From contig AP025573.1 in the NCBI GenBank assembly GCA_022845895.1, positions 3,878,501-3,942,500 of the forward strand: a DNA stretch of 64,000 nt. Direction: 5' to 3'. This stretch comes from Lachnospiraceae bacterium (GTDB lineage Bacteria > Bacillota > Clostridia > Lachnospirales > Lachnospiraceae). Below, in pieces: positions 16,903 through 26,299 of this stretch. The notes below the pieces were generated by a model that saw only the letters and a list, made by a program, of their open reading frames with translations, ran no database searches and was not told the origin of the DNA. The translations under genes and the position numbers were made by a program. Numbering within the stretch: the first letter of the stretch is position 1; the number at the start of each line of letters is the position of its first letter.

Positions 16903-17707
16903 GATACCCCTCCTTTTCTACCTTTGTTTTTTCCGTAATATATTCTTTTAGCTTTCTGATGGCGCCCGCATGTATCTGAGAAATCCGCGGTTCACTTACA
17001 TGCATGATACCTGCAATTTCCTTCATGTTCAGCTCCTCTATATAATACAGCGATATCACCGTCTGCTCATTGTCTTTCAGGTTCCGTATCCCCTCTGCCA
17101 GGATACGCCGGAATTCCTTATCCATCAGATGTGCTTCCGGCTGCTCTTCTTTCTTGTCTGATGGTATCTGTATACTTCTGTACTGTTCTTTTGTCTCCTC
17201 AAGAACCATATCCAGCGACAGGACAGAGAACAGATTGGCCTTGCCCATGATATCCCTGAACTTTTCTTTGTCCATGTCAAGCAGCTCTGATAATTCATCT
17301 GCGGTAGGCTCCCTGCCGTTCTCGGAATAAAACGCTACGGCCGCTTCCTTTATATCTCTGTAGCTCTTTCTGACCGTACGCGGTATCCAGTCCTGCTTTC
17401 TTGCGATGTCGATAATCATACCGCGTATCCGCTTCGAGACATAAGTTTCAAACTTGGCATTCTTGTCCGCCTCATACTTGTCAATCGCTTTCATCAGCAT
17501 GATGACGCCTTCATTGACGATGTCTTCCACCTGGCTGAACCCGGCATAAACATTGCGCATCTGCACGGCGATGCTTTTGACGATATACAGATATCTGAGC
17601 GCAATCTCCTGCTTGACCTCCAGCCTCCCGGTCTGGCGGTAGAGCGCAAGCAGTTCTTCATTCGTCTGGTCTGCCAGATTCTTTTTCAGCTTCTTCTCCT
17701 GTACCAT
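16883..17707 (-). CDS. fliA: RNA polymerase sigma-28 factor
   Basis: A 274-residue sigma factor (SigD/FliA). Region 2 includes AGFSQVEDIVNEGVIMLMKAIDKYE, and region 4 includes LNMKEIAGIMHVSEPRISQIHAGAIRKLKEY, a helix-turn-helix for the TAAA-type minus-35. I place the start at the second ATG (17707), six bases after AGGGG. It is made from the main operon and held by FlgM until hook completion. In many Clostridia flhF and flhG lie between flhA and this gene; here only a few bases separate them. Confidence 0.95.
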   Translation of the reverse strand: MVQEKKLKKNLADQTNEELLALYRQTGRLEVKQEIALRYLYIVKSIAVQMRNVYAGFSQVEDIVNEGVIMLMKAIDKYEADKNAKFETYVSKRIRGMIIDIARKQDWIPRTVRKSYRDIKEAAVAFYSENGREPTADELSELLDMDKEKFRDIMGKANLFSVLSLDMVLEETKEQYRSIQIPSDKKEEQPEAHLMDKEFRRILAEGIRNLKDNEQTVISLYYIEELNMKEIAGIMHVSEPRISQIHAGAIRKLKEYITEKTKVEKEGYHVSGIL

Positions 17708-17716
17708 AAGCATCCC

Positions 17717-19786
17717 CTACTCTTTTCTTATATTCCCAACTGCCTGTATCTGGATATTATCCGCAATCTCGTTGAAAGCCAACACATAGACCGATGGGTA
17801 GAACTGTTCCAGCATCCGGTAAAGGTATGGGCGTATCACCTGGCTCGTCAGGATTACCGTATCCTGAGACAGCTCCTGGAATTTCTTCATCTCTTCTCCT
17901 ATCTGGGTGAGCATGTTCTGCATTATATCCGGGCTTACCGCGAGGTAGACTCCCTGTTCGCTCTTGGTCATGCTCGTCACAAGCAGCTTTTCCAGTTCCG
18001 CATCCAGCGTAACGACACGCATCTGCCCTCCTTCACAGAACTTCCTCGTTATGGTCCTCTTCAGTGCCGCACGTATATTCTCTGTAACTCCTGTTATATC
18101 AAGCCCTGCTCCGGAAGCATCCGCAATCGTTTCCAGTATGCTTTCCATATCTTTGATCGGTATGCCCTCTTTCAGCAGATTTACAAGCAGCTTCTGAAGA
18201 TTGCCGTGAGAGATGATTCCAGGCACTACCTCGTCGACGAGCTCAGCAGAAGTTTTTCTTACATTCTCAAGCAGCAGGCTGACTTCCTGCCTGCTCAGCA
18301 GCTCGTACGCATGCTGGCGTATCGTTTCGGACAGGTGCGTCAGCATTACGGAGAGCGGGTCTATTACGGTATATCCGTATATTTCAGCCATTTCTTTATT
18401 TTCCGGAAGTATCCATTTGCTCGGAATCCCATATGCCGGTTCAATCGTCTCTATACCGTCTATCTCACCGGCAGGCGACGCTGGCTCCAGGGCAAGATAA
18501 TGGTCCACAAGTATCTCTCCCCTTGCCACTTCTTCGCCCTTTATCTTGATAATATACTGGTTCGTATTCAGACTGGAACTGTCCCTAAGCCTGACGGACG
18601 GGATGACAAAACCCATTTCCTGAGCATACTGCCTGCGGAAAATGACAATCCTGTTTATCATCTTTCCCCCGCTCGATTCATCTACCAGAGGTATGAGACT
18701 GTATCCAAATTCCATCTCTATCGGCTCTACGCCAATCAGATTATATATGTTGTTGATATCTTTGTAATATTCTTCCTCTGTCGCCGGAGAAGCAGACTCC
18801 GCATCCGCACTCTGACGCTCTGCCGCCTCCTCCAGCACAGCCTGTGCCTGAATCTTCCGCGATATCTGGTATCCTGCCAGAAGAAACAAGATGGCAAGAA
18901 ATGCCATTTGGATTTTTGGCATGCCCGGTACAAGCATGAGAATGATAAGTACACCACCGGTCATCATCATGGCTTTCGGCTGTGCCAGGAACTGTTTTGA
19001 TACGTCCTGGTTCAGGCTGCCCTCCGATACGGCACGGGTTACGATCATTCCCGTCGACGTAGATATAAGCAGTGCCGGAATCTGAGATACAAGACCATCG
19101 CCGACCGTTGCTATGGAATACACTGACAGCACCTCTGAAAAACCCATGCCCGACTGCAGCATCCCTATGGCGGAACCTCCAATCAGATTGATGAAGGTGA
19201 TGATAAGCGACATGACCGCGTCACCTTTTACAATCTTCGTCGCACCGTCCATGGCACCGTAGAAATCCGCCTCGCGCTGTATTTTCGTCCTTCTCGCCCT
19301 GGCTTCCTGTTCTGTAACCAGGCCGGAGCTTAAGTCGGCGTCAATGGCCATCTGCTTGCCCGGCATGGCGTCCAGCGTGAATCTGGCCGCGACTTCTGCC
19401 ACACGTTCTGCGCCTTTTGTAATGACGATGAACTGTACAAGTACGATTATCATGAAGATGATAAAACCGACGATGACATTACCCTGCAGCACGAAATCAC
19501 CAAATGATTTTATGACCTGTCCCGCGCTTCCCTGATGGGAGAGGATGTTTTTTGTTGACGAGACATTGATGCCAAGCCGGAATAATGTCGTTATGAGCAG
19601 CAGGGATGGAAAGATGGAAAATTCCAGCGGCTCTTTTATATTCATGCTTATAAGCAATATAATCATTGACAAAGATATATTTATAATAATCATGACATCC
19701 AGTAAAAACGGAGGCATGGGAATAATCATAAGTAATACAATAACTATCACAAAGGCAGCTACCGCATTGTTCAAAATTCGTTTCAT
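17717..19786 (-). CDS. flhA: Flagellar type III export gate protein FlhA
   Basis: A 689-residue protein with about eight membrane segments in the first 330 residues and a soluble C-terminal export platform. The FHIPEP-type signature region is seen as GMPGKQMAIDADLSSGLVTEQEARARR (about 138-165). FlhA forms a nonameric ring that docks chaperone-substrate complexes and uses the proton motive force. It follows flhB by 3 nt and is almost directly followed by fliA. Confidence 0.97.
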   Translation of the reverse strand: MKRILNNAVAAFVIVIVLLMIIPMPPFLLDVMIIINISLSMIILLISMNIKEPLEFSIFPSLLLITTLFRLGINVSSTKNILSHQGSAGQVIKSFGDFVLQGNVIVGFIIFMIIVLVQFIVITKGAERVAEVAARFTLDAMPGKQMAIDADLSSGLVTEQEARARRTKIQREADFYGAMDGATKIVKGDAVMSLIITFINLIGGSAIGMLQSGMGFSEVLSVYSIATVGDGLVSQIPALLISTSTGMIVTRAVSEGSLNQDVSKQFLAQPKAMMMTGGVLIILMLVPGMPKIQMAFLAILFLLAGYQISRKIQAQAVLEEAAERQSADAESASPATEEEYYKDINNIYNLIGVEPIEMEFGYSLIPLVDESSGGKMINRIVIFRRQYAQEMGFVIPSVRLRDSSSLNTNQYIIKIKGEEVARGEILVDHYLALEPASPAGEIDGIETIEPAYGIPSKWILPENKEMAEIYGYTVIDPLSVMLTHLSETIRQHAYELLSRQEVSLLLENVRKTSAELVDEVVPGIISHGNLQKLLVNLLKEGIPIKDMESILETIADASGAGLDITGVTENIRAALKRTITRKFCEGGQMRVVTLDAELEKLLVTSMTKSEQGVYLAVSPDIMQNMLTQIGEEMKKFQELSQDTVILTSQVIRPYLYRMLEQFYPSVYVLAFNEIADNIQIQAVGNIRKE

Positions 19787-19789
19787 GTC

Positions 19790-20851
19790 TTACCTCATTT
19801 TTTTGTTCAGCTTATATACGTATACCAGAATCTCTGCCACAGCACCGTAATACTCCGACGGTATCTCCCGGTTTAATTCTGTCTCTGCATAGAGGCTTCT
19901 CGCCAGCGGCCTGTCTTCGATGACAGCCACATTGTTTTCTTCCCCTACTTTTACAATCCTCAGTGCCAGCTCGTCCATCCCCTTTGCCACCACAATTGGT
20001 GCGTTATTCTTGTCGGTGTCGTAGGACAGCGCTACCGCGAAATGGGTCGGGTTTCTGATGATGACATCAGCGGAAGGCACCGCCTGCATCATCCTGCTTC
20101 TGGCCCTCTGCTTCTGAATATCCCTGATTCTTCCTTTTATCTCCGGATTCCCTTCTGTCTGCTTGAACTCTTCCTTTACTTCCTGTTTGGACATCTTTAT
20201 CTTCCGTTCATAATCCCACCTCTGGAACAGGTAGTCTAAAAACGCAATTACGGCAAAGACCATGGAGACCCTCAGTATCATAGAGATAATCATATCGAAC
20301 GTATAAGCCGCGGAAGCGCTTATGCTCATGTCCATCGTACGGATTACATTTATCGCGTCCTGCTTCAGGAGCGAATAGATAATTACGATGAGCACGATAA
20401 CTTTCAACAGATTTTTAACGAGTTCTATCGCATTCTTGAGTGCGAAGATTTTTTTTATCCCCTGCAGCGGACTGATCCGGTTTAATTTGGGATAGAAGTT
20501 CTTGGATGTAAACAGGAACCTGGTCTGTATGCCATGCATGATAATCCCTACCGCCATACAGATTAATGCGAATGGCAGCACCGTCTTGGCCGCAGCCGCC
20601 AGAAACTCCATCCCATATTCGCCTGCCGACTGCCCTGTAAGGTCCGTCACGTTTCCTGCCAGCCCAATGAATCTCTTCATAAAATTTCCGGCGGTATCGT
20701 ATATCTCCGGAAAGATAAACTTTAATATATAAAAGGAAACGAATACAAATACGACATTGACCACATCCGAGCTCTGAAATATATTACCTTCTTTCCGCTC
20801 ATCACGGCGCTTTTTCGGTGTGGCTTTTTCTGTTTTCGAGTCCGCTGCCAA
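19790..20851 (-). CDS. flhB: Flagellar export gate and specificity switch protein FlhB
   Basis: A 353-residue protein with four membrane segments (about 30-215) and the autocleavage NPTH motif in DVIIRNPTHFAVALSYD. Cleavage at Asn-Pro switches export from hook to filament substrates. The N-terminus KTEKATPKKRRDERKEG is typical. It lies between fliR and flhA. A separate gene for an FlhB-tail-like protein is present at 44244-44594. Confidence 0.97.
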   Translation of the reverse strand: MAADSKTEKATPKKRRDERKEGNIFQSSDVVNVVFVFVSFYILKFIFPEIYDTAGNFMKRFIGLAGNVTDLTGQSAGEYGMEFLAAAAKTVLPFALICMAVGIIMHGIQTRFLFTSKNFYPKLNRISPLQGIKKIFALKNAIELVKNLLKVIVLIVIIYSLLKQDAINVIRTMDMSISASAAYTFDMIISMILRVSMVFAVIAFLDYLFQRWDYERKIKMSKQEVKEEFKQTEGNPEIKGRIRDIQKQRARSRMMQAVPSADVIIRNPTHFAVALSYDTDKNNAPIVVAKGMDELALRIVKVGEENNVAVIEDRPLARSLYAETELNREIPSEYYGAVAEILVYVYKLNKKMR

Positions 20852-20867
20852 TATTCATCACATCCTT

Positions 20868-21641
20868 TTATATGTTTACTGTTCTCAATATATCCTGCAG
20901 CCCCTGCATCATCTGGGTGATGATACCTTCCAGAAAATCTCCCGCCGGCGATATGAGGAATACCATCATCGCCAGCCCTATGATGACCCTCAGCTGAATG
21001 CTCATAACAAACAGGTTGATCTGGGGGATGATTCTCATCAGAAGCCCGGTTGCAACTTCCACAAGGAATTCAAACGCAATGATTGGGAATGCAAGCTTTA
21101 CGGCAAGCGCGACACACTCTGTAAATATCTGCAGCACCGCCTGTACCGGACCCGAACCAAACTTAAGCGCCGCATAAGGCACGACTTCCTGTGAAGTCAT
21201 CAATATCTTAAGCAGTGCCAGATGTCCGTCAACTGCAAAAAACAAAAGCAGATAATATATCTGTAAGATGTTACCCGTAAGTGCAATCTGAGTACCATTC
21301 TGGGCATCGTACACCGTAGCCATGGACAGCCCCATCTGAAAATCGATGACAGCTCCTGCAAAAGAGACGATCATATCAAACAGCTGCATGACGTAACCAA
21401 GCAGATATCCAAGGGCAAATTCTTTCAGAAGGAGTACCGCATATACAATCGCGGAAGTCACCTCTTCCTCTGCCGGCCCCGCCTGCGGATATACGGTCAG
21501 TGCCAGCATAAGTGCCAGCCCCGCCTTAAAGATGGGGGGGATATTCTTCCTTCCCAGCACCGGATTGAGAAATATGAACCCGGACATCCTCATGAGTACG
21601 AGCGTAAATACAAGGAATTCCGGCGTGCCTGCAAGTAACAT
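20868..21641 (-). CDS. fliR: Flagellar export gate protein FliR
   Basis: A 257-residue integral membrane protein with about six hydrophobic segments. LVLMRMSGFIFLNPVLGRKNIP is the conserved N-terminal region, and QMGLSMATVYDAQNGTQ lies in the centre. FliR forms the core export channel with FliP and FliQ. It lies between fliQ and flhB in the standard order. Confidence 0.95.
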   Translation of the reverse strand: MLLAGTPEFLVFTLVLMRMSGFIFLNPVLGRKNIPPIFKAGLALMLALTVYPQAGPAEEEVTSAIVYAVLLLKEFALGYLLGYVMQLFDMIVSFAGAVIDFQMGLSMATVYDAQNGTQIALTGNILQIYYLLLFFAVDGHLALLKILMTSQEVVPYAALKFGSGPVQAVLQIFTECVALAVKLAFPIIAFEFLVEVATGLLMRIIPQINLFVMSIQLRVIIGLAMMVFLISPAGDFLEGIITQMMQGLQDILRTVNI

Positions 21642-21653
21642 ATGTATAATCTC

Positions 21654-21917
21654 CTAACCTTCAGCGATAAACCGGAATATCTGCTCTGTGAATTCCTGCA
21701 GCATCTTGAGCATGCTGTTACCGGTTATCACGAGGATAATTCCTATTACTATCAGTTTGGGCACAAACGTAAGCGTCTGTTCATGTATCTGCGTGGCAGC
21801 CTGGAGGATAGATATGACGATTCCCACCACCATGCTTATGATAAGGATGGGACCTCCAAGCTTTACGGCCAGTATGAACATCTGATACATCAAATCGCCA
21901 ATTTCACCACTTGTCAT
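21654..21917 (-). CDS. fliQ: Flagellar export gate protein FliQ
   Basis: An 87-residue protein of two membrane hairpin segments with the conserved ILIISMVVGIVISILQAATQI and EQTLTFVPKL. Length and position between fliP and fliR are standard. Four copies normally join FliP5-FliR1 in the export gate. Confidence 0.95.
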   Translation of the reverse strand: MTSGEIGDLMYQMFILAVKLGGPILIISMVVGIVISILQAATQIHEQTLTFVPKLIVIGIILVITGNSMLKMLQEFTEQIFRFIAEG

Positions 21918-21932
21918 CTTCTAATTCTCCCG

Positions 21933-22595
21933 TCAGTAGTTAAAGCTTTGTACTATAGATGAGAACAGCAGCTCCCATCCGTTCAGCGTCACAAAGAGCA
22001 GAAGCTTAAACGGCAGCGCAATCGTTGCCGGCGGAAGCATAATCATTCCCATGGACATAAGCGTGCTTGAAACAATGATATCTATGAGTAGAAACGGTAT
22101 GAACAGCAGCAGCCCTGCCATGAATCCCCGTTTCAGCTCGCTCGTCATAAAAGAAGGGATAACTACCCGCATCGGAAGATCTTCCGGCTCCGTCTTCTCC
22201 TCAATTCCCGCCATATCTACATACAGGTTGAGGGCACTCACCTCTGTCTGCTTCAGCATGAACCTTTTCATGGGAACCACTGCCCTGTCTAATGCCTCAT
22301 CCTGTGTTATCTCCCCGCTTTTGTAAGGTTCATATGCATCTGTATTGATATCTTTTATGACAGGATCCATAATGAACAACGTAAGAAATAGTGCGATTCC
22401 GACAAGAACCATATTCGGGGGGGTCTGCTGTACCCCGATGGCGTTCCTTGTAAAAGATAAGATGATGATGATTCTGACAAACGAGGTCATCATCACTACA
22501 ATGGAGGGAAGGAGCATCACGATTGTCATCATGACGAGTATCTCTAATGTCGGCACCTGGTTTCCGTTGATGTTGACTAATGCCCCTGTGTTCAT
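21933..22595 (-). CDS. fliP: Flagellar export gate protein FliP
   Basis: A 220-residue membrane protein with FVRIIIILSFTRNAIGVQQTPPN and the C-terminal PFLLIDIIVSSTLMSMGMIMLPP, both hallmarks of FliP. It seems to lack the cleavable N-terminal signal peptide found in many proteobacterial FliP proteins. It overlaps fliO by 4 nt. Confidence 0.95.
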   Translation of the reverse strand: MNTGALVNINGNQVPTLEILVMMTIVMLLPSIVVMMTSFVRIIIILSFTRNAIGVQQTPPNMVLVGIALFLTLFIMDPVIKDINTDAYEPYKSGEITQDEALDRAVVPMKRFMLKQTEVSALNLYVDMAGIEEKTEPEDLPMRVVIPSFMTSELKRGFMAGLLLFIPFLLIDIIVSSTLMSMGMIMLPPATIALPFKLLLFVTLNGWELLFSSIVQSFNY

Positions 22596-22942
22596 TCGCT
22601 TCGCTTCCTTTTCCCTATTTTATCCATTACTGTCCTGAAGTCGGCAAACTCAGCTTTCTGCCCCTCAGGAGGTTCGATTTCCCGGAGATCCTCTTCGCCA
22701 AGTTCCTTCAGCACCGTAATCTGTGTAGCAGTAATACCAAGGAGCAGGTATCCCGTACCGGTCTGGATTACTGCAATCGTCCTGTCCTGGCCCGCTGCAA
22801 TCTGATCTATCATCCGTATATATCTTGACGACCCTTTTATCCGTCCTGCTCTTCCTATATATTTTGAACATACATAGGCGAGATACAGAATCAGCACTAC
22901 GATCAGAAGCGTACCTGCGGCTGTAAAAAATCCTTTCAGCAT
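22592..22942 (-). CDS. fliO: Flagellar biosynthesis protein FliO
   Basis: A 116-residue protein with one N-terminal membrane segment (AAGTLLIVVLILYLAYVCS) and a short cytoplasmic region resembling FliO/FliZ: SRYIRMIDQIAAGQDRTIAVIQ and YLLLGITATQITVLKEL. FliO assists assembly of the FliP ring. It overlaps the fliP start and follows fliY by 13 nt. Confidence 0.9.
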   Translation of the reverse strand: MLKGFFTAAGTLLIVVLILYLAYVCSKYIGRAGRIKGSSRYIRMIDQIAAGQDRTIAVIQTGTGYLLLGITATQITVLKELGEEDLREIEPPEGQKAEFADFRTVMDKIGKRKRSE

Positions 22943-22955
22943 ATCCTACGCACCT

Positions 22956-24329
22956 CTACTGTGCCAGCGGAATCTCATCCGCCAGAATCTCTGTAATCCT
23001 GATACCAAAGTTATCGTCCACTACGACCACATCGCCCTGTGCAATACACTGTCCATTGACGAACAAGTCTACCTGCTCTCCCGCAAGCTTATCTAATACG
23101 ACAAGTGAACCTTTGTTAAGTTCAAGCACGTCTTTGACCAGCTTTTTCGTCCTCCCGATTTCAACAGACACCTCCAGGGGAACTCCCATAATCAATTCCA
23201 GATTAGAGTCCTGAAGTTCCGCGTCATCCGTTCCACCTTCCAGATTAGGCTGTGGGGCCGGATTGACTTTTATCTTTTTCGGCCCTGATGACTGCGCCTG
23301 CTTCATCTGCTGTAGCTGCATCTGCTGCATCTCCATCTGCTGCTTCATCATTTCCATCATCTGTGTCATGGAATTCATGAACTGGGCATCCACCGCACCG
23401 GCCGGGGAGCCGGATGGCTGAACGGCATTCGCGGGCGGGGCCGTCTGTTCCGCCACCGGTGGCACTGCCTGAGGCATGACCGGGGGCGCGGCTGTTGCTG
23501 CACTCTGCGGAGTCTCGCCCGAAGGCGCCGCTGCTACATTCTGCATAGTCTCGCCCACAGGCGGCGCCGCATCGGCTGTACCGGCAGGCACGTCAGGCGC
23601 CGGAAGCGCTTCTTCGGCCGTCTCCTGTTCTGTCGGAATATCTCCGGCAGGAATGATAGCATCTGTTTGGATATTGTCTGAAGGTTCTGCTTCTTCCTGT
23701 GAAGCCGGCACCTCTTCTTCCGCAATGTCCGGTATGCCATCTGAAAAGAATCCTGCCACAAGTTCTTTAGCCAGTCCGATTGGCATCAGGTTCATAAATT
23801 CGCTTTCCATCTTATCTGCAATCCGCAGTGTAAAGCCGATTACGACCATCGGGCTTTCTTCTGTAAAATACTTACCCTTGAACTGTTCAGGGCTCTCTAT
23901 CTCAAAGGATACAGGAGTGGATATGTTCACAGCCTTGCCAAGCAGTTCCGACAGGGCTGTGGCGGAAGCCCCCATCATCTGATTCATGACTTCGCAGATG
24001 GCGCTTATGTTCATCTCGTCCAGCTCAAATTCTTCCTCAGGAATTTCCATTCCCATAAGCATCTCGACGATAACACGCACATCGTTACGTTTGAGCAGCA
24101 TGATGTTGCTGCCTGTCAGCCCCTCGATATATATGATTTCAACCCCTACGGCGGGTTCCAGATTACCAAACTCAAATTCGTTTTTGTCTCTGACCTGTAC
24201 GATTGGCGTCGTTATGTCAACTCTTGCATCCAGCATTGTCGAAATGGCAGTTGCTGATGCCCCCAGGCTGATATTCAGTATCTCGCCTATAGCATCAATT
24301 TCCATCGAACTCAATTTCTTTACGTCCAT
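22956..24329 (-). CDS. fliY: Flagellar switch protein FliY (CheC-like phosphatase + FliN)
   Basis: A 457-residue protein from the ATG at 24329 (GGAAAGAGAG upstream; the longer TTG frame is less likely). Two CheC-type helices carry intact D/S-x3-E-x2-N sites (DAIGEILNIS and SAICEVMNQM), so CheY-P dephosphorylation is plausible. Residues about 215-370 are a long Pro/Ala/Gln-rich linker with a MQQMQLQQMKQ run. The last 80 residues are a FliN/SpoA domain (VPLEVSVEIGRTKKLVKDVLEL). It forms the C-ring with FliM and FliG. Confidence 0.94.
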   Translation of the reverse strand: MDVKKLSSMEIDAIGEILNISLGASATAISTMLDARVDITTPIVQVRDKNEFEFGNLEPAVGVEIIYIEGLTGSNIMLLKRNDVRVIVEMLMGMEIPEEEFELDEMNISAICEVMNQMMGASATALSELLGKAVNISTPVSFEIESPEQFKGKYFTEESPMVVIGFTLRIADKMESEFMNLMPIGLAKELVAGFFSDGIPDIAEEEVPASQEEAEPSDNIQTDAIIPAGDIPTEQETAEEALPAPDVPAGTADAAPPVGETMQNVAAAPSGETPQSAATAAPPVMPQAVPPVAEQTAPPANAVQPSGSPAGAVDAQFMNSMTQMMEMMKQQMEMQQMQLQQMKQAQSSGPKKIKVNPAPQPNLEGGTDDAELQDSNLELIMGVPLEVSVEIGRTKKLVKDVLELNKGSLVVLDKLAGEQVDLFVNGQCIAQGDVVVVDDNFGIRITEILADEIPLAQ

Positions 24330-24363
24330 TATTAACTCTCTTTCCGGCAAACGTTAAGCCTTC

Positions 24364-24807
24364 CTATTTCCCTATTTCCAAGGCCTTTTGCGCCATTAAT
24401 TTCACCGCGTTAAAAGCAGTAATGTTTGCTTCATAAGATCTGGTTGCCGACATCGCATCTGTTGTTTCTTTAATCATGTCCACATTTGGCATCATAACAT
24501 AGCCGTTATCATCCGCATCCGGATGCTCAGGGTCATACACTGCCTTCAATTCCGTATCATCGTCTACGATTGCCGCAGCTGCCACGCCCCCCTGTGACGT
24601 CCTGTTCTTTCCATCCATGGCTCTGTTAAGTACAGTCCGGAAGTTATCCTCCCTTGCCTCAAGCACGACCATTTTCCGCCGGTACGGCGTGCCTTCCTCA
24701 GTCCTGGTCGTCTCTATATTGGCGATATTTTCAGACGCTATGTCCAGCCTCAGCCTCTGCGCTGTCAATCCTGAAGCGCTGATATTCAAAGAACTCAAAA
24801 AAGACAT
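24364..24807 (-). CDS. flgC: Flagellar basal-body rod protein FlgC, displaced
   Basis: A 147-residue FlgC: the N-terminus has LNISASGLTAQRLRLDIASENIANIETTRTEEGTPYRRK, and the C-terminus has PNVDMIKETTDAMSATRSYEANITAFNAVKLM. It forms the proximal rod with FlgB and FlgF. It is normally between flgB and fliE; here flgB is followed directly by fliE (36369-37083), and flgC lies about 12 kb further down the operon, between cheY and fliY. Confidence 0.95.
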   Translation of the reverse strand: MSFLSSLNISASGLTAQRLRLDIASENIANIETTRTEEGTPYRRKMVVLEAREDNFRTVLNRAMDGKNRTSQGGVAAAAIVDDDTELKAVYDPEHPDADDNGYVMMPNVDMIKETTDAMSATRSYEANITAFNAVKLMAQKALEIGK

Positions 24808-24830
24808 ATCTGTCTCCTCCCTCTTATAAG

Positions 24831-25190
24831 CTAGTCGATAATCTTAGATACCGTATCCAGGATCCTGTTTGCCTTAAACGGCTTAACGATGAAATCCTTT
24901 GCTCCGGATTTGATTGCTTCTATAACCATTGTCTCCTGTCCCATCGCGGAGCACATGACGACAGTGGCTCCCGGGTCAAAAGCCTTGATTGCCTTCAGAG
25001 CCTCCAGCCCGTCCATATTCGGCATCGTGATATCCATCAGTACGAGTGCCGGTTTCTCATCCTTATACATCTGCAGAGCCTCTGCCCCGTCCGCCGCCTC
25101 GCAGATATCGGTATATCCTCCTTTGGACAGCGTGTCTTTTACCATCATCCTCATAAATGCCGCATCGTCTACCACCATGATTTTTGCCAT
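24831..25190 (-). CDS. cheY: Chemotaxis response regulator CheY
   Basis: A 119-residue single receiver domain with acidic pair Asp8-Asp9 (MVVDDAAFMR), phospho-acceptor Asp53 (LVLMDITMPNMDG) and Lys103 (FIVKPF). No output domain. CheY-P binds FliM to set rotation, and FliY and CheC would remove the phosphate. It lies between fliM and flgC. Confidence 0.96.
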   Translation of the reverse strand: MAKIMVVDDAAFMRMMVKDTLSKGGYTDICEAADGAEALQMYKDEKPALVLMDITMPNMDGLEALKAIKAFDPGATVVMCSAMGQETMVIEAIKSGAKDFIVKPFKANRILDTVSKIID

Positions 25191-25247
25191 TATTCTTTAC
25201 CTCTTTCTTCAGTAATCGTTAGTTTAATTTTATATTGACACAGCAGA

Positions 25248-26261
25248 TTATTCATCTACTGGTGCTTCCTCCTGTTGTATGCACCGCTTTATCTTGACTG
25301 CGGCATTCTTATTGTGTGCGCCCAGCTTTCCTTTGAACCACGGCTGTTCTTCCACATACAGTACGATGTCTGATTCCTTCGGCTTATTCAAATCTATGAC
25401 ATCACCCACCTTCAGTCCGCACACTTCTCTCATGCTCAGCTTTGCTTCTCCAAGCTCCGCCCTTATCTCCATAGCGCTCCGGTTCAGCCGGGACATTATG
25501 AGTTCTCTGCTGTTGTCTATCCTCTCATCATATGCACCTTCTATATGCTTGCGCTTATCTATGATATTAAATATATTCATCAGCAGATTGCCGGGGATAC
25601 ATATGGTTATTCGTCCATCTATGCTCTGCATCTTTACATTCAGCAGTACGATTGCCACCGGCTCATCCAGGCTGATTTCCTGAAACAGCCCAGGATTTTC
25701 CTCAAGACGCTGTTCGCCCAGATTTATCTTTATATAATTGCCCCAGGCGTCTTTCGTTATATCAAGCATATATTTCATCACTTTCCTGTACAGCGCGCTT
25801 TCAATCTCCGTATAGGTATAGGATGAATCTACATCATCGTCGTCCCCTGTCCCTCCAAGCATGCGGTCTATCATATTCACCATAAGCTTCTGGCTTATGT
25901 GAACCATCATTGGCGGATTCTTGGACTCATCAGGCAGCTTCAGATTCAGCATCATCATGACATCGTTTTCACTCAGTATATTGCTGAATTCAAAATACCT
26001 CTGCTCTTCCACAGACAATACTTCCATCTCGCAGGCCGTCCTTAAGACGCCGTTCAGCCTAGATGATGCAAGTCTGCCGTAATTATCGTAAATGCCCTTC
26101 AGAAGCTTCAGCTTATCCTTTGTGAACTTCTTCGGACTCTTAAAATCATATTTTTTCCAGTTTTTTTCCGGCTTCTCCTCTTTGGGCTCATCCGCTGCGT
26201 CCCCATTCATCATAGAATTGAGCAACGCATCAATCTGACTTTGTGATAATACATCTGCCAT
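25248..26261 (-). CDS. fliM: Flagellar motor switch protein FliM
   Basis: A 337-residue protein. The N-terminal CheY-binding peptide is LSQSQIDALLNSM, followed by a middle CheC-like domain (FTKDKLKLLKGIYDNYGRLASSRL) and a C-terminal SpoA domain (KLSMREVCGLKVGDVIDLNKP). I take the ATG at 26261, which has AGGAG seven bases upstream. It is preceded by motB and followed by cheY. Confidence 0.96.
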   Translation of the reverse strand: MADVLSQSQIDALLNSMMNGDAADEPKEEKPEKNWKKYDFKSPKKFTKDKLKLLKGIYDNYGRLASSRLNGVLRTACEMEVLSVEEQRYFEFSNILSENDVMMMLNLKLPDESKNPPMMVHISQKLMVNMIDRMLGGTGDDDDVDSSYTYTEIESALYRKVMKYMLDITKDAWGNYIKINLGEQRLEENPGLFQEISLDEPVAIVLLNVKMQSIDGRITICIPGNLLMNIFNIIDKRKHIEGAYDERIDNSRELIMSRLNRSAMEIRAELGEAKLSMREVCGLKVGDVIDLNKPKESDIVLYVEEQPWFKGKLGAHNKNAAVKIKRCIQQEEAPVDE

Positions 26262-26299
26262 AGCCACACTCCTGTTGTTTATTTATCTGGCCCTTTATG

